NCBI RefSeq assembly: GCF_000255705.1
Contig: NZ_JH636448.1
Location: 202,933 to 266,932 of the forward strand
Direction of reading: 5' to 3'
Length of the DNA stretch: 64,000 nucleotides
Source: Zavarzinella formosa DSM 19928
Lineage (GTDB): Bacteria; Planctomycetota; Planctomycetia; Gemmatales; Gemmataceae
The first letter of the stretch is position 1. Every line of letters starts with the position of its first letter. The notes beneath the pieces are model-generated. The model did not search any database. It was not told the origin of the DNA and saw only the letters and a program-made list of their open reading frames with translations. This document shows positions 60,697 through 64,000 of this stretch, one piece after another. The position numbers and the translations under genes are program-made.

Positions 60697-61903
60697 CTCC
60701 GAAGAGCGTCCCCTTCGGGTTTAGGAAAATCCAGCAAACAGCGCTGGCGGCAAAGAGCGAGGCGAACACCAACATGGCGATGTTCCAGTCCCCGTATCGG
60801 CCGACCAGCCAGCCCACGACAAACGGGAACAAACCGGCGCCGATGTTTCCGCTCATGTTCATGGTGGCAAACACCGTGGCCACCCGGTTGCCGCCGTAAC
60901 CGATGGCCACGGTATAGCCGCTGACGCCGCTTGCCATCGCCCCGAAAGCGATGCCACATAACAGCACGATGACAATCCCGGTGTCGGTCACCAAATAAGC
61001 GGCCAGCCCAAGGGAGGCGCAAATGACCGTCAGAAATGCAGCCATCCCCTGACGACTTAGCCGGGAATTACCCGTGATCTTCAGCAGACGATCGGACAGC
61101 ATCCCGCCGAGGATGCCGCCAAAGATACCGCATATTGGCGGCCAAGAAGCAAGTTCGCCGGCACGTTCTTCACTGAGCCCGTGTATTTCGCGGAGGTATC
61201 TGGGCAACCATGTGTAAAACAGAGCTACGGCTGAAGCCCGGAAAAATTGCTGTCCGCAAATGATTAGCATTTGAGAGTCGGTGGCCAATTTCAACCAATG
61301 TGATGAGGGAGTGTTTGGACCTTTCTCCTCTGGTTCGGCTTCCGTGGTTCGCTCCTTCCACCGAGGGGCAAAAACCGCAAACAGGAAAGTCCAGCATAAT
61401 CCGGGTAACGTGTAGATTGTCAGAATTTGCCGCCAAGAGCAGATTCCAAGAAGGCTGCCGGATAGTCGATGCGAAATTGCCGACCCCATCGCCATGCACG
61501 CCGACAATCCGCCGGATGCCGAGGCTTGGTTTTCCTTGGGAAACGTGGCGCCGATGGCTTTGGTCGCACACGGAAACAGTCCCGCCTGGGCGCAGCCCAT
61601 CAACCCCCACACCATCAAAAGCCCCGTGAATCCGGTGGCCAACCCGGTGGCGGCCGTGAGCATCGACCAAATGGTGGCAAAGAATACCAAACCTAATCGA
61701 CTTCCCAACCGGTCGGCCAGCCAACCGGAGGGAAGTTGCATGAGGGCGTAGCTCCAATACCAGACAGCCATCACGATGCCCATTTGCTTCGTGGTGATAT
61801 CCAATTCGGCCTCGATCATCTTCGTCGGGGCCGACAAAGCCAGTCGCTGGACGTATGCGATCACAGTGGCGGCGCAGAGGAAGCCGAGAACGATGTATCG
61901 CAT
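60647..61903 (-). CDS. MFS transporter, anion:cation symporter-type (sugar acid permease-like)
   Basis: 418 residues from the ATG at 61903. Twelve hydrophobic helices, with the MFS motif LADRLGSRLGL after helix 2. The conserved MLQLPSGW-like segment near helix 2 (YALMQLPSGWLADR) and PALSAPTKMIEAEL-like start match the glucarate/galactonate/hexuronate ACS family. The C-terminal tail is acidic (EEDDDDKG). It likely imports the acid handled by the adjacent lyase and dehydratase. It ends 50 bp into the longer form of the ceramidase-family gene. Confidence 0.88.
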   Translation of the reverse strand: MRYIVLGFLCAATVIAYVQRLALSAPTKMIEAELDITTKQMGIVMAVWYWSYALMQLPSGWLADRLGSRLGLVFFATIWSMLTAATGLATGFTGLLMVWGLMGCAQAGLFPCATKAIGATFPKENQASASGGLSACMAMGSAISHRLSGSLLGICSWRQILTIYTLPGLCWTFLFAVFAPRWKERTTEAEPEEKGPNTPSSHWLKLATDSQMLIICGQQFFRASAVALFYTWLPRYLREIHGLSEERAGELASWPPICGIFGGILGGMLSDRLLKITGNSRLSRQGMAAFLTVICASLGLAAYLVTDTGIVIVLLCGIAFGAMASGVSGYTVAIGYGGNRVATVFATMNMSGNIGAGLFPFVVGWLVGRYGDWNIAMLVFASLFAASAVCWIFLNPKGTLFGDVSPTKPIEEDDDDKG

Positions 61904-61942
61904 CACAGGTAACCGGGTTAACGAGGAGAGGTCGTCAGGCGA

Positions 61943-62851
61943 TCAGTTCAGCGCGGCTTGCAGACGGTCGTAAAGGCGGTCAATTTCGGCGGCGGTTTCG
62001 GCATCGAGTTCCCAGCCATAAGGCTTGCGTCGCGTCACGGTGGGAAACAGGCCGCGTTTTCGCATCAGGTATTTTTCGACGGCGAGGAAACCATCAAGCC
62101 CGGCCTGAAGTTCCAAGGCGACGATGGCGCAGATGGGAAAGTAAACGCGATAAGCGGTTTCTTCGTCACCACGTTGAAGGGCTTTCCACAGGGCCACCAC
62201 GCCGTCCAGCAAATCCATGCCGGGCATCGTGCCGGTGATTCCCCGGCGGTAACTGTCAATCAGGAAGACGCCGCCCGAACCCTCGAACATCTTCGCCCCG
62301 CCGCCCGTGGCATCTCGCAAGGCCGACAACGTCGGCCCGTTGGGAGCGGCCTCCGGTTTGAACAACACTTTGTCCGGGCCGTAGTGTTCCAGCAAGCGAA
62401 CGCAGACGTTGATCGGGATCGACTGGCCGACATAGCCGGAGGCATCCTGCACGATGATGGGAATCGAAATCCCGTCGGCGATGGCCCGGAAATGATCCAC
62501 CAACAGAAGCTCGGTCAATTTGCCCGTCAACGGCGGCACGACCATGACGGCATCACACCCGGCTTTCTCGGCGGCGACGGCAAATTGAAGGGTTTGCTTC
62601 GTGCTTTCCGCCCCGACCGCCGAGAACACCGGCCCGCGACCGGCGGCGAATTCCACCAGCATCTTTGCCAGGGCCATCCGCTCGTCGCTGGTGAGCTTCA
62701 GTGTTTCGGACACCATGCCGGTGCCGATTCCGTTGGCGCCGACGGCAAAGGCCCAGTCGATGGACCGTTTCAAAGAGATTGCGTCAATCTCGTCGTCATC
62801 GGTGAACGGCGTGTGGGTGATCGCCAGCACACCTGAAAGATCTTTTTTCAT
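61943..62851 (-). CDS. DapA-family (dihydrodipicolinate synthase-like) aldolase/lyase
   Basis: 302 residues from the ATG at 62851; a longer frame to 62881 is rejected because it overlaps the next gene. A TIM barrel: LAITHTPFTDDDEIDAISLKRSIDWAF, MVSETLKLTSDERM, a Schiff-base Lys in VLFKPEAAPNG, and GMDLLDGVVALWKAL. The usual DapA tyrosine motif is replaced by IVQDASGY. Members of this branch cleave or condense 2-oxo acids, and one near a sugar-acid dehydratase is commonly a 2-keto-3-deoxy-acid aldolase or dehydratase. Separated by only 1 bp from the upstream dehydratase gene. Confidence 0.88.
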   Translation of the reverse strand: MKKDLSGVLAITHTPFTDDDEIDAISLKRSIDWAFAVGANGIGTGMVSETLKLTSDERMALAKMLVEFAAGRGPVFSAVGAESTKQTLQFAVAAEKAGCDAVMVVPPLTGKLTELLLVDHFRAIADGISIPIIVQDASGYVGQSIPINVCVRLLEHYGPDKVLFKPEAAPNGPTLSALRDATGGGAKMFEGSGGVFLIDSYRRGITGTMPGMDLLDGVVALWKALQRGDEETAYRVYFPICAIVALELQAGLDGFLAVEKYLMRKRGLFPTVTRRKPYGWELDAETAAEIDRLYDRLQAALN

Positions 62852-62852
62852 C

Positions 62853-64000
62853 TCACCAGTCCCCCACGCTGCCATCGGCATAGAACACCCGCTGCGGCAA
62901 CTCCTGTTTGAACGGATGTTTCTTCACTTCCGCTTCGTTGATCGTGATTCCCAATCCGGGCTTGGTGTTCGGCCGGACAATCCGGCCCTTTGATTCGACG
63001 ACGAATCCCTCTTGTACCACATCCTGCCGCCAAGGCACATCGGCGTGAACGGTTTCGCAGATGATGTAGCTCGGTTGCGAGAATCCAAATTCCAAACTGG
63101 CGGCCGTGCTGACCGGCCCCTGTGGGTTGTGCGGAGCCAGCGCAATCCGGTGGGCCTCGGCCAATGCCGCGATCCGGCGGGCTTCGGACAAGCCGCCGCA
63201 ATGCGTGATGTCCACCTGGCAGACTTCACAGGCTCGGGCGTTGAACAAGTCTTTGAAAGCCGCAAGATTGGTCACCCGTTCGCCGGTGGCAATCGGTGTG
63301 GCAACCGCCCGGTTGATGACGGCCAACCCGTCCACACTTTCCGGCCAGCAGGGTTCTTCGAGGAAATAAAGGCCAAATGGTTCGAGGATTTTTGCAAATT
63401 GCAATCCCATCGCCGGAGACGGCCGGGCGTGACAATCGACCATGATGTCGATGCCATCCCCCACGGCTTCCCGCATCGCGGCCACGCATGCTTCGGCTGT
63501 CTTGATCGCCTTCAACCCCTCCAGTGGCAGCGTCGGCGGCACGGCCATTGACTTGAACGCCGTGAACCCGTCGGCCACGGCCATTCGGGCCAAATCCGCA
63601 AATCGTTTCGCATCATCGGAAGCGGTTTCATAGAAGTCTTCTAACTTCCCTCCGCCGAGATGGCAATATGTGCGGACATGATCCCGAACCGGCCCGCCCC
63701 ACAGTTTCGAGCAGGGCATTCCGGCTACTTTGCCGAGGATGTCCCAAAGGGCAAGGTCAATGCCCGCGATGGCGGTTGCCCGAATGATGCCGTGTCCGTG
63801 CCAGAAATGCTGGCGATACATCATCTGCCAGAGATGCTCGATCCGCGTGGGGTCTTCGCCGACGATCAATTCCGCGATATCTTCCACCGCACCGACAACG
63901 GCCCGAGTATGCCATTCCAGCGTCGCCTCACCCCAACCGAACAACCCGTCTTGGTCGGTGATGACTTTGACAAACACCCAATTCCGCATCCGGGCATGGC
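62853..64000 (-). CDS. dgoD: D-galactonate dehydratase-like enolase-superfamily enzyme, N-terminus beyond the window
   Basis: About 382 codons visible; the frame continues past base 64000, so the start is missing. The similarity to E. coli DgoD is clear: [62 protein letters not shown], the DxH motif in MVDCHARPS, Glu ligands in [10 protein letters not shown] and [20 protein letters not shown], and the catalytic His in LAPHNPQGP. DgoD dehydrates D-galactonate to 2-keto-3-deoxygalactonate. The operon order with a DapA-like lyase and an MFS transporter fits a galactonate-like pathway. Another sugar acid remains possible. Confidence 0.88.
   Translation of the reverse strand, partial: HARMRNWVFVKVITDQDGLFGWGEATLEWHTRAVVGAVEDIAELIVGEDPTRIEHLWQMMYRQHFWHGHGIIRATAIAGIDLALWDILGKVAGMPCSKLWGGPVRDHVRTYCHLGGGKLEDFYETASDDAKRFADLARMAVADGFTAFKSMAVPPTLPLEGLKAIKTAEACVAAMREAVGDGIDIMVDCHARPSPAMGLQFAKILEPFGLYFLEEPCWPESVDGLAVINRAVATPIATGERVTNLAAFKDLFNARACEVCQVDITHCGGLSEARRIAALAEAHRIALAPHNPQGPVSTAASLEFGFSQPSYIICETVHADVPWRQDVVQEGFVVESKGRIVRPNTKPGLGITINEAEVKKHPFKQELPQRVFYADGSVGDW

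Overview
The window reads as planctomycete chromosomal DNA, most likely from the Gemmataceae or a close relative. This rests on sequence features alone. Three proteins carry the planctomycete C-terminal domain known as TIGR03000. There is a DUF1501 protein with a Tat signal, a TIGR02996 leucine-rich-repeat protein, and an ECF sigma factor translationally coupled to a Ser/Thr kinase with a WD40-like sensor. Other eukaryote-like signalling proteins are abundant, and two very large repeat proteins share an N-terminal LExREVPA motif. Base composition is moderately high in GC, and intergenic stretches are clearly richer in AT.

Layout. 1-5.8 kb: a giant cadherin/Ig-like surface protein on the minus strand, cut by the window edge. 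6.3-12.6 kb: plus-strand genes for a TIGR03000 protein, a GlcD-type FAD oxidase, a small membrane protein, an FHA coiled-coil protein and a DUF1501 protein. 12.6-19.2 kb: a small exported protein, the ECF sigma factor/kinase pair, a small exported protein, a PDZ protein and a Cys-rich TIGR03000 protein. 19.5-22.3 kb: a caspase-fold protein that seems to lack its catalytic residues, divergent from a pyrimidine-nucleoside phosphorylase. 22.5-29.6 kb: a four-gene minus-strand signalling operon (Ser/Thr kinase with receiver-like tail, hybrid CheA, CheW, and a soluble double-Cache protein with no methyl-accepting domain). 30-35 kb: VOC protein, LRR protein, thioredoxin-fold protein, small basic protein, alpha/beta hydrolase. 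35-38 kb: a second large surface protein with a cyclophilin domain inserted into an Ig-like domain. 38-42 kb: a TerY-P triad (kinase, PP2C phosphatase, vWA protein). 42-46 kb: another Cys-rich TIGR03000 protein, an S41 protease, and a terpene-cyclase-like protein with a CxxCH motif. 46.9-49.2 kb: a kinase-receiver-HD-GYP triple fusion. 49.3-54.2 kb: thioredoxin, tRNA-Glu, a GH140-like glycosidase and a zinc-ribbon membrane protein. 54.6-64 kb: a catabolic region with three enolase-superfamily enzymes, a DapA-like aldolase/lyase, an MFS transporter, an aspartoacylase-like deacylase, a creatininase-family amidohydrolase and a ceramidase-family hydrolase. A compact HicBA toxin-antitoxin pair lies inside it; its HicA is only 53 residues.

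How the parts work together. Two themes dominate. The first is phospho-signalling built from eukaryote-like Ser/Thr kinases joined to two-component or chemotaxis parts: the 22.5-29.6 kb operon, the 46.9 kb fusion and the TerY-P triad. The second is sugar-acid or amide scavenging at 54.6-64 kb. Four long intergenic inverted repeats (7.0, 22.3, 43.6 and 49.2 kb) form a further shared structure. Three have perfect arms, and three have arms built from short tandem repeats. The most unusual candidates are the chemosensory-like operon and the kinase-receiver-HD-GYP fusion.
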